A DNA stretch of 18,062 nt from an uncultured Bacteroides sp. (GTDB lineage: Bacteria > Bacteroidota > Bacteroidia > Bacteroidales > Bacteroidaceae). The notes under the pieces were generated by a model, which had not been told where the DNA came from, did no database searches, and saw only the letters and a program-made list of their open reading frames with translations. The stretch is from positions 1-18,062 of the forward strand of contig CAMTFK010000084.1 of the NCBI GenBank assembly GCA_947071285.1, written 5' to 3'. Positions 8,650-15,817 of this stretch are shown one piece after another (position 1 is the first letter of the stretch; every line of letters begins with the position of its first letter). Both the position numbers and the translations under genes were made by a program.

Positions 8650-9726
8650 CTAAAAGTGTAGTTTAAATACAACAATCAGTACCATGATGATGAGGTTCAC
8701 CATTGAAATAGGTACCAGATACTTCCATTCCAGTGCTAGAATCTGGTCGATACGTAAGCGAGGGAATGTCCACTTAATCCACATCAGCAGGAACACTACG
8801 AAGAATGCCTTACCAAAGAACCAGACAAAGCCCGGAATATAATCCATTACAGCGTTGAAGCCATCCAGTCCTGCAATGTGCAACGGCATCCAGCCGCCCA
8901 GGAAGATGGTGGCAGCCACACTGGCCACGATGAACAGGTTCAGATATTCAGCCAGATAGAAGAAACCGAAGTGCATACCGCTATATTCGGTATGGTACCC
9001 AGCCGTCAATTCGCTTTCTGCTTCCGGCAAGTCGAACGGGCCACGGTTACATTCTGCGTTTCCGGCAATCAGGTAGATGATGAAGGCAATCACTGCCGGG
9101 ATATGTCCTTTGAAGATGAACCACCCGTCGGCCTGTCCTTCTACGATTTCGGAGAACTGCATGGTTCCCATCAGCACCACCATTGTCAATATGCTCAATC
9201 CTACGGACAATTCATACGAGATGATCTGTGCTCCGCTTCGCATGGCGCCGATAAGCGAGAACTTGTTGTTGGAACTCCAGCCTGCCAGCAAAATACCTAA
9301 TACACCGATGCTGGATGCTGCCAGCAGGAAGAATACACCCACATTGAAGTTCAGCACTTCCATACCTTTATTGATAGGCAGACAGGCAAACGTCAGGAAT
9401 GAAGCAATAATCACCATGAACGGTGCCAGGTTATAAAGGAAACGGTCAGCTTCTTTCGGAGTGAAGATCTCTTTGGTGAGCATCTTCAACACGTCGCAGA
9501 TGACCTGAATGCTACCCCATTTACCCACACGGTTCGGACCGAGGCGGCATTGGAAGAAAGCACATATCTTGCGCTCCATATAAATAAGAATGATGGCGAG
9601 TACGGCATACATCAGAATGATGCATACGCCTATCACTACACATTCGAGGAATATCGCCAGACCTTCCGGCATGAAGGAAGTCAGCGTCTGGTGAATCCAG
9701 TTGGTTACTATACTAAAGTCAAACAC
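8650..9726 (-). CDS. nuoH: NADH-quinone oxidoreductase subunit H
   Basis: A 358-residue membrane subunit forming much of the quinone chamber and linking the membrane and peripheral arms. Typical NuoH signatures are [21 protein letters not shown] (about residues 48-68) and the loop with [20 protein letters not shown]. The start codon is GTG at 9724-9726: the frame has no ATG or other good start close upstream, and the next Met is residue 19, inside conserved sequence. A heptamer palindrome starts 18 bp upstream of the GTG, so its hairpin could affect initiation. The stop codon abuts a 34-bp tandem repeat. Confidence 0.95.
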   Translation of the reverse strand: MFDFSIVTNWIHQTLTSFMPEGLAIFLECVVIGVCIILMYAVLAIILIYMERKICAFFQCRLGPNRVGKWGSIQVICDVLKMLTKEIFTPKEADRFLYNLAPFMVIIASFLTFACLPINKGMEVLNFNVGVFFLLAASSIGVLGILLAGWSSNNKFSLIGAMRSGAQIISYELSVGLSILTMVVLMGTMQFSEIVEGQADGWFIFKGHIPAVIAFIIYLIAGNAECNRGPFDLPEAESELTAGYHTEYSGMHFGFFYLAEYLNLFIVASVAATIFLGGWMPLHIAGLDGFNAVMDYIPGFVWFFGKAFFVVFLLMWIKWTFPRLRIDQILALEWKYLVPISMVNLIIMVLIVVFKLHF

Positions 9727-9744
9727 GTTGTTTAAATTATTAGG

Positions 9745-9828
9745 TTTTAAATATTAACTATTAATTGGCTGCGCCCTCATGCTGCATAGAATTGATAGTT
9801 AATATTTAATAGTTAATACTTATACTTA
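9745..9828. repeat. Heptamer-built palindrome between nuoCD and nuoH (element E)
   Basis: Perfect 15-bp arms (TTAAATATTAACTAT at 9747-9761 and its complement at 9795-9809) are made of TATTAAN heptamers. On the coding strand the right arm reads TAAGTA, TAAGTAT, TAACTAT, TAAATAT, TAACTAT, and the first TAA (9826-9828) is the nuoCD stop codon. The core 9762-9792 contains GGCTGCGC and ATGCTGCATAGAAT. It matches the nuoK/nuoL element in 27 of 31 positions, in the opposite orientation. The same core with similar arms in two orientations within one operon suggests dispersal of a repeat rather than chance. Confidence 0.85.
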
Positions 9829-11418
9829 CCTGTCAATATCCGGAACTACATAATCCAGCGTTCCCCCGATTGCAATCAGGTCGGCAATCTTTGCTCCGCG
9901 ACAGATGGTGTCTACGGCGCTCACCAATGGCAATCCCGTGGAGCGGAAGTGCAGGCGGTAAGGCGTTTTGTCACCGTGACTTTCCAGGAAGACGCCGAAC
10001 TCGCCACGGCTACCCTCTACGGCAGTATAATACTGTCCTTCCGGTACGCGGATAATGGGTTTCATCTTCTCTTGATAAGGTCCTTCGGGGATGTTGTCGA
10101 TGAGTTGCTCAATGATATTCATGCTTTCCATGATTTCGTCCATACGAACCATGTAGCGTGCCCATGAGTCGCCTTCTGTGTAGACGATTTCCTTGAAGTC
10201 CACCTTGTCATATACTCCGTACGGATGACGTTTACGCACATCGCAAGCCCAGCCGCTGGCACGTCCTGTGCCGCCCGTAGCTCCGAAGGCGATGGCATCT
10301 TCGCGGCTCAGCACACCTACGCCTTTCAGACGTTGCTGGGCGATGATGTTGCCGGTGAACACCAAGTGATATTCGTGGATGATACCACGCAGGTAAGGGA
10401 TAAACTCTTTCACCCGTTTCTGGAAGTTGGGATGCAGGTCGGCCTGCACACCGCCGATGGTGTTGTAGTTCATGATGAGGCGTCCGCCGCAGGTTTCCTC
10501 GAAAATGTCGAGTATCTTCTCGCGGTCGCGGAAACCGTAGAAGAAAGCGGTCAAGGCGCCGAGGTCCATTGCCAGACAAGAGTAGAACAGCAAGTGCGAG
10601 TCGATACGTTGCAACTCGTCCATGATGGTGCGGATATACTTCACGCGGTCGCTCACTTCAATACCCATTGCCTGCTCGATGCACGAACACAGGGCGTGGC
10701 GGTTCTGATGAGCGCCCAGATAATCAAGGCGGTCGGTCAGTGCCAGTGTCTGCGGATAGGTGAGGCTTTCGCACATCTTTTCGATACCCCGGTGGATGTA
10801 TCCGCAGTTGGCATCTATCTTGTCAATGGTTTCACCCTCCAATGATACACGGAAACGCATTACACCGTGTGTTGCGGGGTGCTGCGGACCGATGTTCACC
10901 ACATATTCTTCGTCGCCGAAGAGTATGAGCTCTTTATTCTTCACCGTACCGTCCGGGTTCAGTTCCAGTTCGGTGGTGGTATCTATGGTTTCTTCATTGT
11001 CCATGCGCAGCGGATTATCCTTTTCGGGGTCATTATCTTTACGCATGGGGTAGCCTACCCAGTCGTTACGCAGGTAGAGGCGGCGCATATCGGGATGTCC
11101 TATGAAGACGATGCCGTAAAAGTCATATACTTCACGCTCATTGAAGTCTGCTGCCTTCCAGATGTCGCTGACACTGGGCAATTCAGGATTTTCGCGGTCC
11201 AGGGTGGCGGTGCGCACTGCTGCCTGTTTGCCGGTGACGGTGGATTCCAGCAGGTAGACAATACCCAGTCCACGTGGAGTGTCCGGTGCATCACCCTCAG
11301 CGGGTTCCCCCCAATCCATACCACTCAGGCATTTCAGGAAGTCCATCTGCTCTTCGCGACGCAAACGGAGCATTTCGGTATGTAAGTCCGCAGGTTTTAT
11401 AAATCGTATATTATCCAT
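9826..11418 (-). CDS. nuoCD: NADH-quinone oxidoreductase fused subunit CD
   Basis: A 530-residue fusion: a NuoC domain at about 1-135 (motif NEREVYDFYGIVFIGHPDMR), an acidic linker at about 135-170, and a NuoD domain from about 172 to the end (YVVNIGPQHPATHGVMRFR, ending GTLDYVVPDIDR). Two quinone-site residues known from Thermus Nqo4 are present: His184 in the HPATHG motif (His38) and Tyr233 in RLDYLG (Tyr87). The NuoC part is shorter than in E. coli NuoCD. The C-D fusion also occurs in enterobacteria and is usual in Bacteroides. The start is the ATG at 11416-11418, 7 bp after nuoB. The TAA stop is the first unit of the downstream repeat array. Confidence 0.96.
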   Translation of the reverse strand: MDNIRFIKPADLHTEMLRLRREEQMDFLKCLSGMDWGEPAEGDAPDTPRGLGIVYLLESTVTGKQAAVRTATLDRENPELPSVSDIWKAADFNEREVYDFYGIVFIGHPDMRRLYLRNDWVGYPMRKDNDPEKDNPLRMDNEETIDTTTELELNPDGTVKNKELILFGDEEYVVNIGPQHPATHGVMRFRVSLEGETIDKIDANCGYIHRGIEKMCESLTYPQTLALTDRLDYLGAHQNRHALCSCIEQAMGIEVSDRVKYIRTIMDELQRIDSHLLFYSCLAMDLGALTAFFYGFRDREKILDIFEETCGGRLIMNYNTIGGVQADLHPNFQKRVKEFIPYLRGIIHEYHLVFTGNIIAQQRLKGVGVLSREDAIAFGATGGTGRASGWACDVRKRHPYGVYDKVDFKEIVYTEGDSWARYMVRMDEIMESMNIIEQLIDNIPEGPYQEKMKPIIRVPEGQYYTAVEGSRGEFGVFLESHGDKTPYRLHFRSTGLPLVSAVDTICRGAKIADLIAIGGTLDYVVPDIDR

Positions 11419-11425
11419 ATTCTGA

Positions 11426-12025
11426 TTATTTTTCTGTCTCCTCTTTCGGTTTGGGTTCTTTTCTATTCACTCCGCCGAAGAATTTCTCTATCTTCACTTT
11501 GCGTTGCAACTGCATCATGCCATAATAGAATGCTTCCGGACGAGGCGGGCATCCCGGGATGTATACATCCACCGGCAAGACCTTGTCAACGCCGTTCACC
11601 ACATGGTATGATTTCTTGAACGGTCCGCCACTGACGGCGCATCCCCCCACGGCAACCACGTATTTCGGGTCGGGCATCTGGTCGTACAAACGTTTCAGTA
11701 CAGGTGCCATCTTATTTGTAATAGTTCCGCACACCATAATCATATCTGCCTGTCGCGGACTGGCACGGGCTACTTCAAATCCGAAGCGCGCCATGTCGTA
11801 GCGCGCGGCACCCAGTGCCATGAACTCGATACCGCAACAACTTGTTGCAAACGTAAGCGGCCACAGCGAATTGCTGCGTCCCCAGTTGATAAAGTCGTCC
11901 AGCACACCGAGGGCAACGTTTGCACCTCCGGCATTAAGCTCACGAACGAGTTTCTCCAACGTTTCATTATCCGTAAACTCTTCATACGGGATAGATTTTA
12001 TTTTGGGTTTTTTCTTTATTTCCAT
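11426..12025 (-). CDS. nuoB: NADH-quinone oxidoreductase subunit B (N2 cluster)
   Basis: A 199-residue subunit holding the terminal 4Fe-4S cluster N2, which passes electrons to quinone. The ligands are visible: the adjacent Cys63-Cys64 in TSCCGIEF, Cys129 in VGGCAVSGG and Cys159 in [11 protein letters not shown]. The open frame extends upstream to 12217, but that part overlaps nuoA in another frame and has no NuoB similarity. The ATG at 12023-12025 (MEIKKKPK) gives the family's usual length. The first 10 bases overlap the end of nuoA, so the two genes are probably translationally coupled. The C-terminal tail ([11 protein letters not shown]) is a charged, disordered extension. Confidence 0.97.
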   Translation of the reverse strand: MEIKKKPKIKSIPYEEFTDNETLEKLVRELNAGGANVALGVLDDFINWGRSNSLWPLTFATSCCGIEFMALGAARYDMARFGFEVARASPRQADMIMVCGTITNKMAPVLKRLYDQMPDPKYVVAVGGCAVSGGPFKKSYHVVNGVDKVLPVDVYIPGCPPRPEAFYYGMMQLQRKVKIEKFFGGVNRKEPKPKEETEK

Positions 12026-12366
12026 TCCAATGCTCCTTTCCGCCATGCGTAGGCAAGTCCTAATACGAGGATGAGTAAGAAAAATAAGATACTGAGTAAT
12101 CCCGCTATTCCCAGGTCGCGGGCTATAACCGCCCACGGAAACAGGAATACCGTTTCCACATCGAACATCAGAAACAGGATGGCAAACAGGTAGTAACCCA
12201 CCCGGAATTGCATCCACGATTTACCACGGGTAGGAATACCACACTCGTACGCTTCCATCTTCTGTGGATTGTACGAACGGGGTGATATCGCTTTGGACAG
12301 TGCGATAACAATACCCACGAAAGCAATTGCCGTCAGCAAGACGACTACTAACAAAGTAAAGTTCAT
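12016..12366 (-). CDS. nuoA: NADH-quinone oxidoreductase subunit A, first gene of operon
   Basis: A 116-residue three-helix membrane subunit. The conserved loop has YECGIP (about residues 40-45), followed by [19 protein letters not shown], the NuoA signature with the paired acidic residues of the second helix. It sits at the junction of the two arms near the quinone channel. The start is the ATG at 12364-12366. It begins the operon: the next gene upstream is an unrelated small exported protein 114 bp away. I could not find a convincing TAnnTTTG promoter in that 114-bp gap, so the operon start point is unresolved. The end overlaps nuoB by 10 bases. Confidence 0.96.
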   Translation of the reverse strand: MNFTLLVVVLLTAIAFVGIVIALSKAISPRSYNPQKMEAYECGIPTRGKSWMQFRVGYYLFAILFLMFDVETVFLFPWAVIARDLGIAGLLSILFFLLILVLGLAYAWRKGALEWK

Positions 12367-12448
12367 AAATCTAATTATCTTTTAGATGTATATAATAGGA
12401 TAGTTGGCCGAAAGGAGCAATCCCTCTGAATCGCCTTCGACGGACTTT

Positions 12449-12468
12449 GGCAAACTTTGCAGTCTGCC
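12449..12468 (-). other. Hairpin with GCAA tetraloop in the leader upstream of nuoA
   Basis: On the minus strand the sequence GGCAGACT-GCAA-AGTTTGCC folds into an 8-bp stem (one G-U pair) capped by a GNRA-type tetraloop. It begins 12 bp after the stop codon of the small exported-protein gene and ends 82 bp before the nuoA start. No T-run follows, so it is unlikely to be an intrinsic terminator. If transcription reads through from the upstream gene it could be an RNA-stability or processing element. Seen as a structure; the role is inferred. Confidence 0.4.
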
Positions 12469-12480
12469 CGACTTATTTTA

Positions 12481-12861
12481 TCAAATGATTATCTTTCTCA
12501 GCCCGAAGACATAGTAAGAGAGCGGGTCGGGCACAGGATAGAAAGAGGCATGCAACAATGAACCACAGGCTGGAGACTCCGCCAGCCAACGCATCCGGAA
12601 GTAATTCAGTAATAGCAGGACGCTCTTGTTGCCGGGCACTTGCATACTGTCCACATTATCTATATAAAGAGGTGTGGAAAGGAAACGATTATATATGTTA
12701 CGGATGTTCTGTTGATGTGAAGTAGGGGCTTGAGACAAGATACAGCGCTCGTCGTCATTGTTGCGTATGAAAGTGCATGATATACCCGCCGCCTGCGCTG
12801 CACCGTCGTACAGCAATACGCCGAGTAAGAGGATCATGAGGTATTTTATACACTGTTTCAT
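12481..12861 (-). CDS. Small exported protein of unknown function
   Basis: A 126-residue protein that I do not recognise. The first 25 residues form a clear signal peptide: a basic start (MKQCIKY), a hydrophobic core (LMILLLGVLLY) and a probable signal peptidase I site after AAQA. No lipobox cysteine follows the core, so it is not an obvious lipoprotein. The mature part of about 100 residues has three cysteines (ISC, ERC, PAC), no repeats and no further membrane helix. The start is the ATG at 12859-12861, shortly downstream of a good Bacteroides-type -7 box. It lies between trkH and nuoA in the same direction. The role is unknown; its reality as a gene is supported by the signal peptide and the promoter. 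Confidence 0.72.
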   Translation of the reverse strand: MKQCIKYLMILLLGVLLYDGAAQAAGISCTFIRNNDDERCILSQAPTSHQQNIRNIYNRFLSTPLYIDNVDSMQVPGNKSVLLLLNYFRMRWLAESPACGSLLHASFYPVPDPLSYYVFGLRKIII

Positions 12862-12884
12862 ACAACTACTTTTTCATTCGGCTG

Positions 12885-12892
12885 CAAATGTA
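12885..12892 (-). promoter_or_regulatory. Bacteroides-type promoter -7 box for the small exported-protein gene
   Basis: The minus strand reads TACATTTG, an exact match to the Bacteroides primary sigma factor -7 consensus TAnnTTTG, 23 bp upstream of the ATG. No good TTTG -33 box appears at the usual distance of about 19-21 bp, where the sequence is AACA. The upstream position is instead occupied by an inverted repeat, so this may be a regulated promoter. It may also serve nuoA by read-through. Confidence 0.5.
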
Positions 12893-12920
12893 TAACAATT
12901 ATTGGCTATTTTGTTATACA
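12889..12920. promoter_or_regulatory. 10-bp inverted repeat overlapping the promoter, possible operator
   Basis: Perfect arms TGTATAACAA (12889-12898) and TTGTTATACA (12911-12920) are separated by 12 bp. The left arm overlaps the TACATTTG -7 box by four bases and the right arm covers the place of the -33 box. Arm centres 22 bp apart, about two helical turns, suit a dimeric DNA-binding regulator. An RNA hairpin is less likely because the expected transcription start lies downstream of it. No regulator gene is adjacent. Confidence 0.5.
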
Positions 12921-12963
12921 GAGATGTCAAAATGTTCAGTTTTTAGCACTTTTTGACCTTCTA

Positions 12964-14415
12964 TCAACTCCTCTTCCAGAATTCGGGGGTGAAAAGCAGC
13001 AATACGGTGAACAGTTCGAGGCGTCCCAGGAGCATAAGGAAAGCCAGTAGCCACTTCGCTATGTCGGGCAATGCATTCCATGAGAAAGCAGGACCTGTTT
13101 CTCCCAAACCGGGCCCCATATTGCCGATACTGGAAACCACGCAACCCACAGATTCTACAAATCCGATGCCCAATCCCATCATAATTAGTACACTAATGAT
13201 GATGATGACCGCATATATAAAGCAGAAAGCCAGCACTGTAGATTGCACGGAAGGTGAAATCACCTGTTTGTTGAGCCGCACCGGCAATATGGCATTCGGG
13301 TGAAGGATATGTTTGAACTCATTGCGGGCCACTTTGCCGAGGATAACCATGCGGATACATTTCAATCCGCCCGTCGTACTGCCCGCACAGGCACCCATCA
13401 GCATGACGATGGTCAGCAGCCCCCACGTCACAGCAGGCCATAGCATATAGTCGGCAGTAGCAAATCCGGTGGAGGTATGTAGTGAAATCACTTGGAACAG
13501 TGATTGGCGGAACGACTCTTCCATTCCCATAGGTTTAGAATAATAAAGTATCACGGCGATTACTCCGGTGAACAGCACCACCGACCAGAAGTACCATTTC
13601 AATTCGGCATCATTGATGACCTTCTTGAATTTCCGGTTGACGAAGAACAGCAGCAATGTGAAGTTGATGCCCGAGATAAACATGAAGATGGATATGACGT
13701 ATTCGATATACGGAGAGTTATAATAGGCTACACTGGCCTGTTTGGTTGAAAATCCACCTGTTCCGGTAGTGGCGAAGGCGTGGCAAACGCTATCGAACCA
13801 ATTCATTCCGCCCAGCATCAACAGGGCAACGAGGATACAGGTGATACCTGCGTAGATACTCCAAATCCATTTGGCGGTGATGCCGATGCGCGGGTGCACT
13901 TTGTCGTGTGTCGGTCCACTGGCTTCGGCGGCGAATACCTGCAAACCGCTGACACCGAATATCGGAAGTATGGCGATGGTGAACATGATAATTCCCAAAC
14001 CACCTATCCATTGCGTCATGCTGCGCCAGAAGAGCAATCCGTGGGGCAGCGCTTCAATATCGTCCAGTATGGTGGCGCCCGTACTGCTAAAGCCGGACAT
14101 GGTTTCGAAGAAAGCATTGGTGATGCTGGGGATGTATCCACTAATATAGAACGGGAGCATACCGAAAAGAGAGAAAGCCACCCAGGCAAAGCTGACAAGT
14201 ACATAGCCATCCCTGCGCGTCAACTGGCGGTTACCGCCTTTACCCATGATTGCCAAAAGCAACCCGACGCCTGCTGTAATACCTGCCGATACCCAAAAAT
14301 CCACCAGAGCTTCATCCTGATAATAGAACGAAACCCCCGAGCAAATCAACAGCATCACCGTCTCCAGCAACAGGAGGATGCCGATAATCCGTATAACCGT
14401 TTTGAAATTAATCAA
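12964..14415 (-). CDS. trkH: Trk-type potassium uptake channel subunit TrkH
   Basis: A 483-residue membrane protein of the TrkH/KtrB family that carries K+ across the inner membrane. The four pore-loop filters are visible: SSTGATI (about 110-116), TTGTGGF (216-222), TSTGFAT (314-320) and SIGNMGPG (429-436), each with the central glycine. The start is TTG at 14413-14415: an in-frame TGA lies just upstream, the next Met is residue 20 inside the first helix, and MINFKTV matches the usual TrkH beginning. It starts 7 bp after the trkA stop, so the two are co-transcribed and probably act as one system. Confidence 0.95.
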   Translation of the reverse strand: MINFKTVIRIIGILLLLETVMLLICSGVSFYYQDEALVDFWVSAGITAGVGLLLAIMGKGGNRQLTRRDGYVLVSFAWVAFSLFGMLPFYISGYIPSITNAFFETMSGFSSTGATILDDIEALPHGLLFWRSMTQWIGGLGIIMFTIAILPIFGVSGLQVFAAEASGPTHDKVHPRIGITAKWIWSIYAGITCILVALLMLGGMNWFDSVCHAFATTGTGGFSTKQASVAYYNSPYIEYVISIFMFISGINFTLLLFFVNRKFKKVINDAELKWYFWSVVLFTGVIAVILYYSKPMGMEESFRQSLFQVISLHTSTGFATADYMLWPAVTWGLLTIVMLMGACAGSTTGGLKCIRMVILGKVARNEFKHILHPNAILPVRLNKQVISPSVQSTVLAFCFIYAVIIIISVLIMMGLGIGFVESVGCVVSSIGNMGPGLGETGPAFSWNALPDIAKWLLAFLMLLGRLELFTVLLLFTPEFWKRS

Positions 14416-14422
14416 CTCTCAA

Positions 14423-15763
14423 CTAATTAAAGTATTTCTCAATCTTCTTAATCATCATATTCAGGCAGAATACCACCACATGGTCGCCCGGCAATATCTG
14501 TGTATTACCCATCACCACGACACCTTCGCCCTGGCGGATTAACCCTCCGATAGTGGTTCCCTTTGGCAGTCCGAGGTCTTTCACTTGATGTTTGGTGATT
14601 TTGGAACCGGCTTTCACGGTGAATTCCGCAACGTCGGCATTGGCAAAAGTCAGGCACTTCACGTTGCTGACGTCAGCATCCAGCATCATCTGGTAGATGT
14701 GACTGGCAGTAATCATTTTCTTGTTGATTACCGTACCGATGTCGAGGCTTTCCGCCATACCTATATAATCTATGTTTTCCACTTCCGCCACCGTCTTGCT
14801 GACGCCCATGCGCTTGGCGGCAAGGCAGGAAAGAATATTCGTTTCCGAGTTATCGGTCAGGGCAACGAAAGCCTCCGTATTTTTCAGACCTTCTTCAATC
14901 AGCAAGTCCATGTCCCGTCCGTCTCCGTTGATAATCATGACTTTGTCGTCAAGAATTTCCGTCAGGCGGTTGCAACGGTTCAGGTCGTTATCTATAATCT
15001 TCACCTGCATATAGTCGGGCACATATTGCGCGGTGCGCACGGCAATGCGGCTTCCGCCCATAATCATCACGTTGCGCACGTCGGCATAATCTTCCTTGCC
15101 GGCTATCTTACGTATATAAGGTACGTACTTGCGGGTAGTGGTGAAATAAACAATATCGTGCAGTTTGATTACATCGTCACCCCGGGGGATGAGTGTTTCG
15201 TTGCCGCGTTTGATGGCTACCACATGGTAGGGCTTGTCCGTTCCGGCAAGCTGGTGCAGGGGAATATCCAGTATCTCTGCTTTTTCGCGCATTTTGGTAC
15301 CGATAAGTATCAGTGACCCGCCGCAGAACTCCCACCATTGGCGCACCCAACTCATACGTATGGAAGATACGATTTCTTTGGCGGCAAGCATTTCGGGATA
15401 AATCAGCGAGTCAACGCCCAGTTTCTGGAAAAACTCCTTATTCTTAGGCAGGAGGTATTCGTAATTGTCGATGCGGGCAACAGTTTTCTTTGCGCCCAGG
15501 TTGGTGGCGAGCATACAAGCGGTTATGTTACGGCTTTCATCAGGGGTGACGGCTATAAACAAGTCCGCCTCTTTAGCCCCTACCTCCTTCAATCCCTGAA
15601 TGGAAGTGGGCGATGCCGTAACCGTCATCAAGTCGAAGTTGGAACTGAGCGTACTCAACCTTTCCTCGTTGTCGTCCATCAATATGATGTCCTGTTTCTC
15701 GCGGGACAGCAATTTTGCCAAGTGTGTGCCTACTGCGCCGGCACCGGCAATAATGATTTTCAT
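14423..15763 (-). CDS. trkA: Trk potassium uptake regulator TrkA (two RCK domains)
   Basis: A 446-residue cytoplasmic protein that forms the gating ring of the Trk channel. It has the tandem arrangement RCK_N, RCK_C, RCK_N, RCK_C. The first Rossmann fold begins MKIIIAGAGAVGTHLAKLL, with an acidic end to the second strand (LMDDNEERL) as in NAD(H)-binding domains. The second begins about residue 231 (NVMIMGGSRIAVRTAQ), with KIIDNDLNRC. The second fold has GGSRIA rather than the GxGxxG form, so nucleotide binding there may be weaker, as is common in TrkA. The start is the ATG at 15761-15763. It lies 54 bp after dxs and 7 bp before trkH. Confidence 0.95.
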   Translation of the reverse strand: MKIIIAGAGAVGTHLAKLLSREKQDIILMDDNEERLSTLSSNFDLMTVTASPTSIQGLKEVGAKEADLFIAVTPDESRNITACMLATNLGAKKTVARIDNYEYLLPKNKEFFQKLGVDSLIYPEMLAAKEIVSSIRMSWVRQWWEFCGGSLILIGTKMREKAEILDIPLHQLAGTDKPYHVVAIKRGNETLIPRGDDVIKLHDIVYFTTTRKYVPYIRKIAGKEDYADVRNVMIMGGSRIAVRTAQYVPDYMQVKIIDNDLNRCNRLTEILDDKVMIINGDGRDMDLLIEEGLKNTEAFVALTDNSETNILSCLAAKRMGVSKTVAEVENIDYIGMAESLDIGTVINKKMITASHIYQMMLDADVSNVKCLTFANADVAEFTVKAGSKITKHQVKDLGLPKGTTIGGLIRQGEGVVVMGNTQILPGDHVVVFCLNMMIKKIEKYFN

Positions 15764-15817
15764 TGCTCTTCTTTTACTCTATTCAACTGGCAACAAATTG
15801 TAGCCACTTTATGTTTT

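Noticed and set aside
10225..10845. A 206-codon plus-strand frame opposite nuoCD
   Set aside because: Antisense shadow of a well-supported conserved gene, with no domain of its own.
12026..12217. A 64-residue N-terminal extension of nuoB
   Set aside because: It is read from the coding sequence of nuoA in another frame, and the internal ATG at 12023-12025 gives a normal NuoB.
12926..12957. Terminator hairpin (GTCAAAA/TTTTGAC) after trkH
   Set aside because: The 7-bp stem is AT-rich with an 18-nt loop and no following T-run on the minus strand; too weak to call.
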